Positions 1 to 7,116 of a stretch of 11,333 nt of DNA are shown one piece after another (the stretch's first letter is position 1; every line of letters begins with the position of its first letter). A model generated the notes under the pieces. That model saw nothing but the letters and a program-made list of their open reading frames with translations, did no database searches and was not told the DNA's origin. Location of the stretch: assembly GCA_910579335.1 (NCBI GenBank), contig CAJTUQ010000086.1, positions 1-11,333 on the forward strand, read 5' to 3'. Source of the DNA: an uncultured Dorea sp. GTDB lineage: Bacteria; Bacillota; Clostridia; Lachnospirales; Lachnospiraceae. The translations under genes were made by a program, and so were the position numbers.

Positions 1-132
1 GAAGCTGGAGTGGTGTTTGTTGATAATAGTGACTTGGTGAAGGAAGACTGCTACAAAGATGATGGAAAGCGGATGAGGCAGAGATACTATACTGCGTGGA
101 TCAAACGTGCGGTGGAGGTAGCAGGGCTTTAA
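1..132 (+). CDS. C-terminal end of a probable SGNH/GDSL-type hydrolase (partial)
   Basis: An open frame enters from the left edge and gives 43 residues ending EVAGL before a TAA at 130-132. The residues DDGKRMRQRYYTAWIKRA resemble the end of clostridial SGNH hydrolases found beside MBOAT genes. There a D-G-x-H box (the Asp and His of the Ser-Asp-His triad) is followed by an aromatic-rich helix. Here the box reads D-G-K-R, so the histidine appears to be replaced by arginine. The stop codon overlaps the ribosome binding site of the next gene, so the two are very likely co-transcribed. Such a protein would probably act outside the membrane on the same glycan as the MBOAT enzyme. Only the tail is visible, so the family call rests on resemblance and context. 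Confidence 0.45.
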   Translation, partial: EAGVVFVDNSDLVKEDCYKDDGKRMRQRYYTAWIKRAVEVAGL

Positions 133-145
133 GGAGCAGGAAGTT

Positions 146-1537
146 ATGGCATTTGACAGTACGATATTTTTATTTGCTTTTTTACCGGTTTCATTCATAT
201 TATACTATGTTACGCCGGCGAAATTTAAAAATCTGACGCTGGTTATTGTCAGCGTGTTCTTTTATTTGTGGGGAGGGGTTGTACACACGGTGCTTTTGCT
301 GGTATCTGTTGTGTGGAATTATGCGGGCGGCCTGTTTATGGGAAAGCACTTAAAACATGCGAAACGCGTCAAAAACATAGCAATGGTTTTGGTGGGAACG
401 GATATTGCCTTGCTTGCGGTATGCAGATATGCCGGGCAGATTGTGGAAATGTCAGGGAGCAGGCTGGCAGACAGCCGTTATCTTCTCGCTCCTGTCGGCA
501 TATCATTTTTTATGCTCCAGAATATTGCTTATATTATCGACATTTACAGGGGAGATATAAGGCCTCAGAAAGACATTGTGAAATATGCGGCTATGATAGT
601 GCTATATCCGAAGATTATAGCAGGGCCGCTTGTTTCGGGAGACGAGTTTGTAAAGCAGCAAGACAGGCCAAAACTATCTTTGGGAAAGTGCTCTGACGGC
701 ATTCTGCTCTTTATCAGGGGGCTTTCTAAAACAGTGGTTCTAGGAAGCGCTATGGGGATGGTTTTCCAAACGGTCCAGGCACTGCCGGAGAGACAGGTGT
801 CGGCGCTTGGCGCTTGGCTTGGCTGCGCGGCATTTGCATTTCAAATATATTTTGCATACGGAGGGTATTGTGACATGGCGCTGGGGCTTGGCAGGATGCT
901 CGGCTTTGAGCTGCCGGAAAATGTAAATTATCCGTGCCTGTCAACAGGGGTCATGGATTTTTGGAGCAGGTGGATGTCTACTTTATGGAAATGGTTCTGC
1001 TCCTATGTTTATCTTCCGCTTTGCGGCGGAAATCCAAGCGGCGCAAAGGGATTTTTAAGCCTGCTCGCCACTTGGCTGTTAATCGGGCTGTGGCACGGAA
1101 TGAATCCGACATTTGTTTTCTGGGGGATTTATTTTGCAGTGCTTTTGTATTTGGAAGGATTTGTATTCGGAGAGAGGCTTGCAAGAGTGCCGAAAGCGCT
1201 GCGCTGGTTTTTTACGATGCTGCTTCTGATGGTAAGCTGGGTTTTCTGCTTTTGCCCTTCTGTCGGGTCGGCGTTTTCCTATCTTCGCTTTATGGCTATC
1301 GGAGGCGGAGCGGGCTTTGTTGACGCAGGGGCGCTTTCTCTTATAACGGATTATGGAGTGCTGTGGGTGTCGGCGGTATTTTTTTCAACTCCGCTTGCCT
1401 GGCGTATGTATGAAAAAATAATCCGTGGAGGCAGGAAATGGCAGATAGCATTGAACAGCGTTGTCTATGCGGTGTTGTTTCTTTTGTGCGTTGCAGAAAT
1501 TGTTTCAGGGACTGAAAGTGCATGTTTATATTTTTAG
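146..1537 (+). CDS. MBOAT family O-acyltransferase (AlgI/DltB-like)
   Basis: A polytopic membrane protein of 463 residues, about the usual AlgI/DltB length. MBOAT enzymes move acyl groups, usually acetyl, from a cytoplasmic donor across the membrane to a polysaccharide or teichoic acid. Supporting motifs are PVGISFFMLQNIAYIIDIYRG (about residues 116-136), a Pro-Lys-Ile-Ile-Ala-Gly-Pro loop (155-161), FWSRWMSTLWKWF (272-284) with YLPLCGG (289-295), and GLWHG containing His317, the family's invariant catalytic histidine. The other family histidine, normally in a RRWH segment, is Met277 here. An AAGGAG at 131-136 sits 9 bases before the ATG and fixes the start. The next gene encodes a DHHW protein, the classic extracytoplasmic partner, 9 bases downstream. 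Role inferred: O-acylation of an exported glycan; the substrate cannot be told from sequence. Confidence 0.9.
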   Translation: MAFDSTIFLFAFLPVSFILYYVTPAKFKNLTLVIVSVFFYLWGGVVHTVLLLVSVVWNYAGGLFMGKHLKHAKRVKNIAMVLVGTDIALLAVCRYAGQIVEMSGSRLADSRYLLAPVGISFFMLQNIAYIIDIYRGDIRPQKDIVKYAAMIVLYPKIIAGPLVSGDEFVKQQDRPKLSLGKCSDGILLFIRGLSKTVVLGSAMGMVFQTVQALPERQVSALGAWLGCAAFAFQIYFAYGGYCDMALGLGRMLGFELPENVNYPCLSTGVMDFWSRWMSTLWKWFCSYVYLPLCGGNPSGAKGFLSLLATWLLIGLWHGMNPTFVFWGIYFAVLLYLEGFVFGERLARVPKALRWFFTMLLLMVSWVFCFCPSVGSAFSYLRFMAIGGGAGFVDAGALSLITDYGVLWVSAVFFSTPLAWRMYEKIIRGGRKWQIALNSVVYAVLFLLCVAEIVSGTESACLYF

Positions 1538-1546
1538 GAGCTTGAT

Positions 1547-2965
1547 ATGGAACAGTCACAGAAAAAAAAGAAAAAGAAGGTATATACGAAACAAATTACA
1601 GCCCTTGTATTTCTTGGGCTGCTTGTATTCCTGTGCTTTTGTAACCTGATTTTCGGGGATAGGAAGGCACAGAAACCGAAACTTACTGCCGAATCTGTAA
1701 TGGATGGCAGCTATATGGAGGAATACGGCAGTTATTTTAATAATCGTTTTTTCGGGAAGGGAGTGTTAAAAGGACTGGATTTTTCTGTACGGACGGCATT
1801 TGGGAACAGGAAGTCGGAAGGAATCTACAGAGGGAAGGGAGAAGCTCTTTTGGAAGAGATTGCAAAGCCTGACGATAAGGCCGTGAAGGAGAGCATACAG
1901 AAAATCCAGCAGCTTTCCGGAACTTATTATAATATCCCCGTATATTTTATGCTTGTGCCCAATGCCGCCGGTATCCAGCCGGAAAAGCTGCCCTCGTATG
2001 CAGCGGGCAGGAATCAGAAAAAGCAGTTTGAGGAAATCAAAGAGAGACTGGGCGAGGGAATAAACTGGGTAGATGTAACGAAAGTATTGGAAAAGCACGG
2101 TGACGAAGATATTTACTATCGGACGGATGAGCACTGGACTTCTCTTGGAGCTTTCTACGGATATGAGGCGCTTGCAGCGTCAATGGGGATTGACACGTCC
2201 AAAGCGCCGGAGCTGAAGCCGTATGTTGTAAATAACGATTTTAACGGCTCTCTGTCTTGGCGGAGCGGATATGGGAATGGTTATAAGGATTCTATTACGA
2301 TTTACGCGCCGGGAAAGACAAAGGACAGTGTCAGAATGGTTATGACGAATATGGACACGAAAAAAAAATCCGCTACGTTTTATGACAGTGCAAAACTGGA
2401 GGGAAAGGACAAGTATTCCTTGTTTCTAGGCGGCGATGCGGGAATGACGGACATTAAGACAACGGCGGATACGACAGAGCGTCTCCTTATCTTCAAGGAT
2501 TCTTATGCCAATTGCCTGATTCCGTTTTTGGCGCCGTATTACAGGGAAATCATTGCCATTGACCCTGCCCTTTATAAAGGAAATGTACAGGAAATCATGC
2601 AGAAAGCCAGATTTACAAGTATATTATTCTTATATAACGGCAATTCTTTTGTGACGGATACTTATCTATCGAGAGTGCTGAAGATGTCTGACGAATTAGG
2701 AGCGCCGGGACAGAGTATAAAAGATGTATCCGGAGCACAGGACGAGGGATTACAGGACGAGGGGACGCAGGATACAGCCGACACACAGGACGAGGATGTG
2801 CGGGATGCGTCTGACGCACAGGGTGAGGATGTGCGGGGTGCGTCTGACGCACAGGATGAGGATGTGCGGGGTGCGTCTGACGCACAGGATGAGGATGTGC
2901 AGGATGAGGAGCCGGACAGTACATCGGATTTAAATGACGGGGAGACGGATAATGAGACTGAATAA
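1547..2965 (+). CDS. Membrane-anchored DHHW family protein (AlgX/AlgJ-like SGNH acetyltransferase partner)
   Basis: A 472-residue protein with a lysine-rich N-terminus, one hydrophobic segment (about 18-36) and an extracytoplasmic body, so probably N-in/C-out. The signature motif is T-D-E-H-W at 193-197, the DHHW/AlgX box that supplies Asp194 and His196 of a Ser-His-Asp triad. The likely nucleophile is Ser319 in LLIFKDSYAN (313-322). In alginate-type systems such proteins receive the acyl group from the MBOAT partner and place it on the polymer, which fits the adjacent upstream gene. After about residue 395 the protein becomes an Asp/Glu/Gln-rich low-complexity tail. It includes three 11-residue repeats of the form EDVRGASDAQD (416-448); no function is recognised for the tail. 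The start is set by AGGAG at 1536-1540, which overlaps the MBOAT stop codon. The 3' end overlaps the next gene by 14 bases. Confidence 0.85.
   Translation: MEQSQKKKKKKVYTKQITALVFLGLLVFLCFCNLIFGDRKAQKPKLTAESVMDGSYMEEYGSYFNNRFFGKGVLKGLDFSVRTAFGNRKSEGIYRGKGEALLEEIAKPDDKAVKESIQKIQQLSGTYYNIPVYFMLVPNAAGIQPEKLPSYAAGRNQKKQFEEIKERLGEGINWVDVTKVLEKHGDEDIYYRTDEHWTSLGAFYGYEALAASMGIDTSKAPELKPYVVNNDFNGSLSWRSGYGNGYKDSITIYAPGKTKDSVRMVMTNMDTKKKSATFYDSAKLEGKDKYSLFLGGDAGMTDIKTTADTTERLLIFKDSYANCLIPFLAPYYREIIAIDPALYKGNVQEIMQKARFTSILFLYNGNSFVTDTYLSRVLKMSDELGAPGQSIKDVSGAQDEGLQDEGTQDTADTQDEDVRDASDAQGEDVRGASDAQDEDVRGASDAQDEDVQDEEPDSTSDLNDGETDNETE
2792..2900 (+). repeat. 33-bp tandem repeat encoding the acidic tail of the DHHW protein
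   Basis: Three in-frame 33-bp units lie at 2792-2824, 2825-2857 and 2858-2890, followed by the first 10 bases of a fourth. Units two and three are identical; unit one differs at two bases. More degenerate ACAGGACGAG-type units lie upstream from about 2735. Each unit contains an odd-length dyad: GTGCGTCTGACGCAC at 2838-2852 and 2871-2885, and a 13-base version at 2806-2818. Identical adjacent units suggest recent expansion by slippage or unequal recombination. Gain or loss of a unit would keep the frame. Confidence 0.95.
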
Positions 2966-3692
2966 ATATCTGAGTGAAGCGGGGCTCTGCTCCAGGAGAG
3001 AGGCGGACCGCCTGATTGAGAGCGGGCGCGTGACTGTGGACGGCAGACGGGCGGAGCAGGGGATGCAGGTGACGGAGGATAATGACGTCAGAGTAGGCAA
3101 AAAGCAGGTAAAAAGCAGGAGTGAGAAAATCGTCCTTGCTGTGAATAAGCCTGTGGGAATCGTCTGTACGGAAGATATGAGGGAAAAAAGAAACATTATC
3201 CGTTTTCTTGATTATCCGGTAAGAGTGACTTATGCGGGCAGGCTTGACAAGGACTCCGAGGGCCTTCTGATTATGACAAATGACGGTGATTTGATTAACG
3301 GAATGATGCGTGCGAGAAACCGGCATGAGAAAGAGTATAAAGTGACGGTAGATAAACCAATCACGGACGAGTTCATCAGGAGGATGAAAGAGGGCGTCCG
3401 GATTGTGGACAGGGAAAAAGGGCTTGATGTCGTGACGCTTCCCTGTAAGGCGGAAAGAATAGGGAAATATACTTTTACAATTGTGCTCACACAGGGGCTG
3501 AACAGGCAGATACGCCGGATGTGCAGAGCACTGGGATATGGGGTGACGAAACTTTTACGCATAAGGGTCGTCAATATAGAGCTTGGGAATTTAAAGTCCG
3601 GGGAAGTAAGAAGATTAACGAAGCAGGAGTTGAAAGAATTATATGAGCAGACAAAAAGCAGACAGGATGCAGGAGCTGGTGGAGCTTCTTAA
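2952..3692 (+). CDS. rluF: 23S rRNA pseudouridine synthase, RluF type (RsuA/RluB/E/F family)
   Basis: A 246-residue cytoplasmic enzyme predicted to isomerise a uridine in 23S rRNA to pseudouridine. An S4 RNA-binding domain occupies about residues 1-45, beginning MRLNKYLSEAGLCSRREADR. The catalytic domain carries GRLDKDSEGLL (96-106) with nucleophile Asp99, then HEKEYKVTVDKPIT and GLNRQIRRMCRALGY. The spacing and wording match E. coli RluF (U2604) better than RsuA or RluB; the exact target uridine is inferred. The ATG at 2952 is preferred over one at 2934 because GGGGAG at 2939-2944 lies 7 bases before it and family members begin with MRLNKYL. The start overlaps the DHHW gene by 14 bases and the end overlaps ligA by 50, so translation is probably coupled. 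Confidence 0.85.
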   Translation: MRLNKYLSEAGLCSRREADRLIESGRVTVDGRRAEQGMQVTEDNDVRVGKKQVKSRSEKIVLAVNKPVGIVCTEDMREKRNIIRFLDYPVRVTYAGRLDKDSEGLLIMTNDGDLINGMMRARNRHEKEYKVTVDKPITDEFIRRMKEGVRIVDREKGLDVVTLPCKAERIGKYTFTIVLTQGLNRQIRRMCRALGYGVTKLLRIRVVNIELGNLKSGEVRRLTKQELKELYEQTKSRQDAGAGGAS

Positions 3693-5610
3693 CCGAGCAG
3701 GGAAGGCTTATTATCAAGATGCAGAAGAGATTATGAGCGATTATGAATACGACAGGCTTTACGATGAATTATTGTGTCTTGAGAAGGAGCTTGGGATTAC
3801 ATTGGCAGGAAGTCCTACGGTCAATGTCGGATACGAGGTGCTAAGCGAGCTTCCGAAGGAGGAGCATGAGCATCCGATGCTGTCTCTGGATAAGACGAAG
3901 GATATTACGGAGCTTAGAAAGTTTGCGCAGGATCAAAAGGTCCTGATGTCATGGAAACTTGACGGTCTTACGATTGTGCTGACTTACCGGGACGGAGAGC
4001 TTTTTAAGGCGGTTACAAGAGGCAACGGGGAAGTGGGGGAGGTTATTACCAACAATGCAAGGGTGTTTAAAAATATCCCGCTTCGGATTGCCTATAAGGG
4101 TGAATTGATTCTCCGGGGCGAGGCGGTGATTGGCTACAAGGATTTTGAAAAAATTAATGCAGAAATCGAGGATGTGGATGCCAGATATAAAAACCCAAGG
4201 AATCTGTGCAGCGGTTCTGTGAGACAGCTCAATAATGAGATTACGGCAAAAAGAAATGTGCGGTTTTACGCATTTTCCCTTGTGCAGGCAGAAGGTGTGG
4301 ATTTTGGAAATTCCAGGGAGAGCCAGATGGAATGGCTGAAAGCACAAGGCTTTGAAGTGGTGGAGTATTGTACGGCAGTTGCGGATACGGTCGAGGAGTG
4401 TGTGCAGCGTTTTTCCGACAGGATCGCAGATAATGCATTCCCTTCGGACGGGCTGGTGCTTACTTATGATGATATCGCATATGGAACTTCTCTTGGACGT
4501 ACCTCTAAGTTTCCGCGGGATTCTTTCGCATTTAAGTGGGCGGACGAAACCAGGGAGACGAAGCTTTTGAAGATTGAATGGAGCCCGTCAAGGACGGGGC
4601 TTATCAACCCGGTGGCCATTTTTGAACCTGTGGAGCTGGAGGGAACTACCGTCAGCAGGGCAAGCGTCCATAATATCAGTATTATGGAAGAGCTGGAGCT
4701 GGGCGCGGGGGACAGGATAGAAGTTTATAAGGCGAATATGATTATACCTCAGATAGCGCGGAACCTGACAAGGAGCGGAGTAAAGGACGTCCCTACTGCC
4801 TGTCCGGTATGCGGTGAAAGGACAAAAGTACGTAAGGTCAGCAATGCCAAAGCTCTGTACTGCACCAATCCAATGTGCCAGGCAAAGCATGTGAAGGCGT
4901 TTTCTTTGTTTGTGAGCCGGGATGCCCTTAATATTGAGGGATTGTCGGAGGCAACGCTTGAAAAGTTTATTGCAAAAGGATTTATACGGGAATTTTCCGA
5001 TATTTTCCATCTGGAACGCTATGGCGGGGAGATTCAGCAAATGGAGGGATTCGGGGAAAAATCTTACAGAAATTTGATTGCGAGCGCAGAAAAGGCGCGT
5101 GTAACGACACTGCCGAGAGTGATTTATGGACTTGGAATCACCGGAATCGGCCTTGCCAATGCAAAAGTAATCTGCGGGAGGTTCCACAATGATGTAGAAG
5201 CTATGATTCATGCAGATGAAGAGACGTTGAATGCAATAGACGGCATCGGCGGGGTACTGGCCGGAGCGTTTGTCTCTTACTTTAAAGATGAGAATCATAT
5301 AAAAATATTATTAAATTTACTGAAAGAGCTGGAAATTCCTGAAGAAATGGTGGATAATACTCAACGTATACTGGAAGGAAAGAAGTTTGTCATTACCGGG
5401 AGCGTTACCCGTTTTGCCAACCGGGGAGAGGTGAAGGAGCTTATCGAGCGGCTCGGAGGTAAGGTGACAGGCTCTGTGACGGCGAAGACAGATTTCCTTA
5501 TCAATAATGATGTAAATTCTTCATCATCCAAAAATAAAAAAGCGAATGAACTGAATATTCCGATTATTTCGGAGGAAGAATTTATAGAAATGACGCAAAA
5601 AAGAGATTAG
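3643..5610 (+). CDS. ligA: NAD-dependent DNA ligase LigA
   Basis: A 655-residue cytoplasmic enzyme, close to the usual 660-670, that seals DNA nicks using NAD+. Domains in order: the NAD-binding Ia region with YY, D33 and YD (36-37); adenylation domain with KLDG (105-108, adenylated Lys105), RGE (158-160) and NPRN...GSVRQLN with Arg186 and Arg194; FKW with Lys298; OB fold around 315-380; Cys4 zinc finger (C387, C390, C407, C412); helix-hairpin-helix segments about 430-545; C-terminal BRCT domain about 577-652. Thr274 stands where the lysine of DGVVxK (Lys290 in E. coli) is expected, and TRGDG reads TRGNG. The ATG at 3643 has AGGAG 13 bases upstream; an ATG at 3667 is possible. It overlaps rluF by 50 bases and lies 23 bases from clpX. 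Whether it is the only replicative ligase cannot be judged here. Confidence 0.95.
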   Translation: MSRQKADRMQELVELLNRAGKAYYQDAEEIMSDYEYDRLYDELLCLEKELGITLAGSPTVNVGYEVLSELPKEEHEHPMLSLDKTKDITELRKFAQDQKVLMSWKLDGLTIVLTYRDGELFKAVTRGNGEVGEVITNNARVFKNIPLRIAYKGELILRGEAVIGYKDFEKINAEIEDVDARYKNPRNLCSGSVRQLNNEITAKRNVRFYAFSLVQAEGVDFGNSRESQMEWLKAQGFEVVEYCTAVADTVEECVQRFSDRIADNAFPSDGLVLTYDDIAYGTSLGRTSKFPRDSFAFKWADETRETKLLKIEWSPSRTGLINPVAIFEPVELEGTTVSRASVHNISIMEELELGAGDRIEVYKANMIIPQIARNLTRSGVKDVPTACPVCGERTKVRKVSNAKALYCTNPMCQAKHVKAFSLFVSRDALNIEGLSEATLEKFIAKGFIREFSDIFHLERYGGEIQQMEGFGEKSYRNLIASAEKARVTTLPRVIYGLGITGIGLANAKVICGRFHNDVEAMIHADEETLNAIDGIGGVLAGAFVSYFKDENHIKILLNLLKELEIPEEMVDNTQRILEGKKFVITGSVTRFANRGEVKELIERLGGKVTGSVTAKTDFLINNDVNSSSSKNKKANELNIPIISEEEFIEMTQKRD

Positions 5611-5633
5611 CAGGCGGCATCAGGGAGGTATCT

Positions 5634-7067
5634 ATGGCTGATAATGATAAGACAGTTGAGAAGGAAGCGGAAAAAATCGACGAGACAAAAGTGACGGTGG
5701 AGAATACTGATAAAAAGGAAGACGACGAATATGAGAAGGTGTGTTTTATCTGCCGCCGTCCGGAGAGCGTGACGGGGAAAATGATAAATCTGCCGAACAA
5801 TATTTCGGTCTGCAACGATTGTATGCAGAAAAGCTTTGACATTATGAACAGCGGACAGATTGACTACAGCCAGCTTATGAACATACCGGGAATGCAGTTT
5901 ATCAATCTTTCGGACGTAGAGCAGACCGTTCCAAAGCAGCAGAAGGTGAAGAAGAAAAAAGAAAAGGAAGAGAGAAAACCCCTGGTAGATATCCGCAATC
6001 TTCCGGCGCCCCATAAAATCAAAGCGAGGCTGGATGAATATGTGGTAGGGCAGGAGCATGCGAAAAAAGCGGTATCGGTGGCTGTCTACAATCATTATAA
6101 GCGCGTGGCTACAGATACGATGGATGAGATAGAAATTGAAAAATCCAATATGCTGATGATAGGGCCGACAGGTTCCGGCAAGACATATCTTGTAAAGACG
6201 CTTGCGAGACTTTTGGATGTGCCGCTGGCTATCACGGATGCGACATCTCTTACAGAGGCCGGGTACATAGGAGATGATATTGAGAGCGTGGTATCGAAGC
6301 TTCTTGCCGCGGCGGACAATGATGTGGAAAAGGCAGAGCAGGGGATTATTTTTATTGATGAGATTGACAAGATAGCCAAAAAGAGAAATTCCAGCCAGCG
6401 GGATGTCAGCGGAGAGTCGGTACAGCAGGGGATGCTGAAGCTTTTAGAGGGCAGCCAGGTGGAGGTTCCGGTAGGAGCGAACAGCAAGAATGCAATGGTC
6501 CCGCTAACGACCGTAAATACAAGAAATATATTATTTATCTGCGGCGGCGCATTTCCGGATTTGGACGGTATTATTAAGGAACGGTTGAAAAAACAGTCTT
6601 CAATTGGGTTTGGAGCGGAGCTTAAGGATAAGTATGACCATGATAAGAAGATATTGGAGAAGGTGACGCTTGAAGACCTTAGGAAGTTCGGAATGATTCC
6701 AGAGTTTTTAGGACGGCTTCCGATTGTATTTACGCTGCAGGGATTGAGCGAGGATATGTTGGTCGATATATTAAAAGAACCGAAGAATGCCATTTTAAAA
6801 CAGTATCAAAAGCTGCTGGCCCTTGATGAAGTGAAGCTTACTTTTGACGACGAAGCACTTAGAGCCATTGCTGCAAAAGCAATGAAGAAGGATACCGGGG
6901 CAAGGGCGCTGAGGGCAATTATTGAGGAGTTCATGCTGGATATCATGTATGAGATTCCGAAGGATGACAATATCGGCGAAGTGACGATTACGAGAGAATA
7001 TATCGAGGGGACAGGAGGACCGGTGATTGCCCTTAGAGGCCAGCAGGTTATGCGGATCGGTTCATAA
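5634..7067 (+). CDS. clpX: ClpX-type AAA+ unfoldase, divergent paralogue
   Basis: A 477-residue protein, longer than typical ClpX (about 420). It is predicted to unfold proteins with ATP and feed them to ClpP. It has a charged N-terminal extension (1-34), a Cys4 zinc-binding domain (C37, C40, C60, C63), a lysine-rich linker (101-115), Walker A GPTGSGKT (177-184), pore loop GYIG (210-213), Walker B IIFIDEID (238-245), the ClpP-docking IGF (324-326), the arginine finger in IPEFLGR (Arg361) and sensor-2 GAR (Arg424). The segment aligning with the E. coli RKH loop is Ser284-Lys285-Asn286, with no length change, so the RKH motif is absent. This predicts altered substrate choice. AGGGAGG at 5622-5628 sets the start. 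It follows ligA by 23 bases and ends the first operon. From memory, Lachnospiraceae carry a similar second ClpX besides the canonical one. Confidence 0.9.
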   Translation: MADNDKTVEKEAEKIDETKVTVENTDKKEDDEYEKVCFICRRPESVTGKMINLPNNISVCNDCMQKSFDIMNSGQIDYSQLMNIPGMQFINLSDVEQTVPKQQKVKKKKEKEERKPLVDIRNLPAPHKIKARLDEYVVGQEHAKKAVSVAVYNHYKRVATDTMDEIEIEKSNMLMIGPTGSGKTYLVKTLARLLDVPLAITDATSLTEAGYIGDDIESVVSKLLAAADNDVEKAEQGIIFIDEIDKIAKKRNSSQRDVSGESVQQGMLKLLEGSQVEVPVGANSKNAMVPLTTVNTRNILFICGGAFPDLDGIIKERLKKQSSIGFGAELKDKYDHDKKILEKVTLEDLRKFGMIPEFLGRLPIVFTLQGLSEDMLVDILKEPKNAILKQYQKLLALDEVKLTFDDEALRAIAAKAMKKDTGARALRAIIEEFMLDIMYEIPKDDNIGEVTITREYIEGTGGPVIALRGQQVMRIGS

Positions 7068-7089
7068 AAATAAAAACGCTTCATATACT
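7061..7089 (+). promoter_or_regulatory. Candidate sigma-A promoter for the subtilase operon, inside the terminator region
   Basis: TTCATA at 7061-7066 (4 of 6 to TTGACA) and TATACT at 7084-7089 (5 of 6 to TATAAT) are separated by 17 bases. Initiation would fall near 7096, in the hairpin loop, giving a leader of about 20 bases with the ribosome binding site unpaired. The call is weak because promoter-like hexamers are common in AT-rich DNA, but the spacing and position are apt. Confidence 0.4.
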
Positions 7090-7116
7090 TGGATAAAGTG
7101 TATGAGGTGTTTTTTT
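7072..7116 (+). terminator. Hairpin terminator after clpX, overlapping the next gene's ribosome binding site
   Basis: AAAAACGCTTCATATAC (7072-7088) pairs with GTGTATGAGGTGTTTTT (7098-7114) over 17 bp, including three G-U pairs, with a 9-base loop. The T-run spans 7110-7116. It begins 4 bases after the clpX stop. The helix is A-U rich at its base, so it may be leaky. The A-tract and T-tract flanks could make it function from either direction. Confidence 0.75.
7104..7109 (+). promoter_or_regulatory. Shine-Dalgarno site of the subtilase gene, within the terminator's 3' arm
   Basis: GAGGTG ends 7 bases before the ATG at 7117, with only T residues between. All six bases are paired in the predicted hairpin, so this site decides the start and would be masked in any transcript reading through from clpX. 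Confidence 0.6.

Noticed and set aside
2613..3326. Long open frame on the minus strand with a His/Pro-rich repeat
   Set aside because: It is the mirror of the 33-bp repeat in the DHHW gene and of rluF. The protein is low-complexity with no family motif, and both genes on the + strand are convincingly real.
6095..6793. 232-codon open frame on the minus strand opposite clpX
   Set aside because: It is Ser-rich antisense of a strongly conserved AAA+ domain with no recognisable motif, so it is a coding shadow.
7027..7116. Upstream extension of the subtilase by 30 residues
   Set aside because: It would overlap the end of clpX and run through the terminator hairpin; the ATG at 7117 has a usable ribosome binding site.
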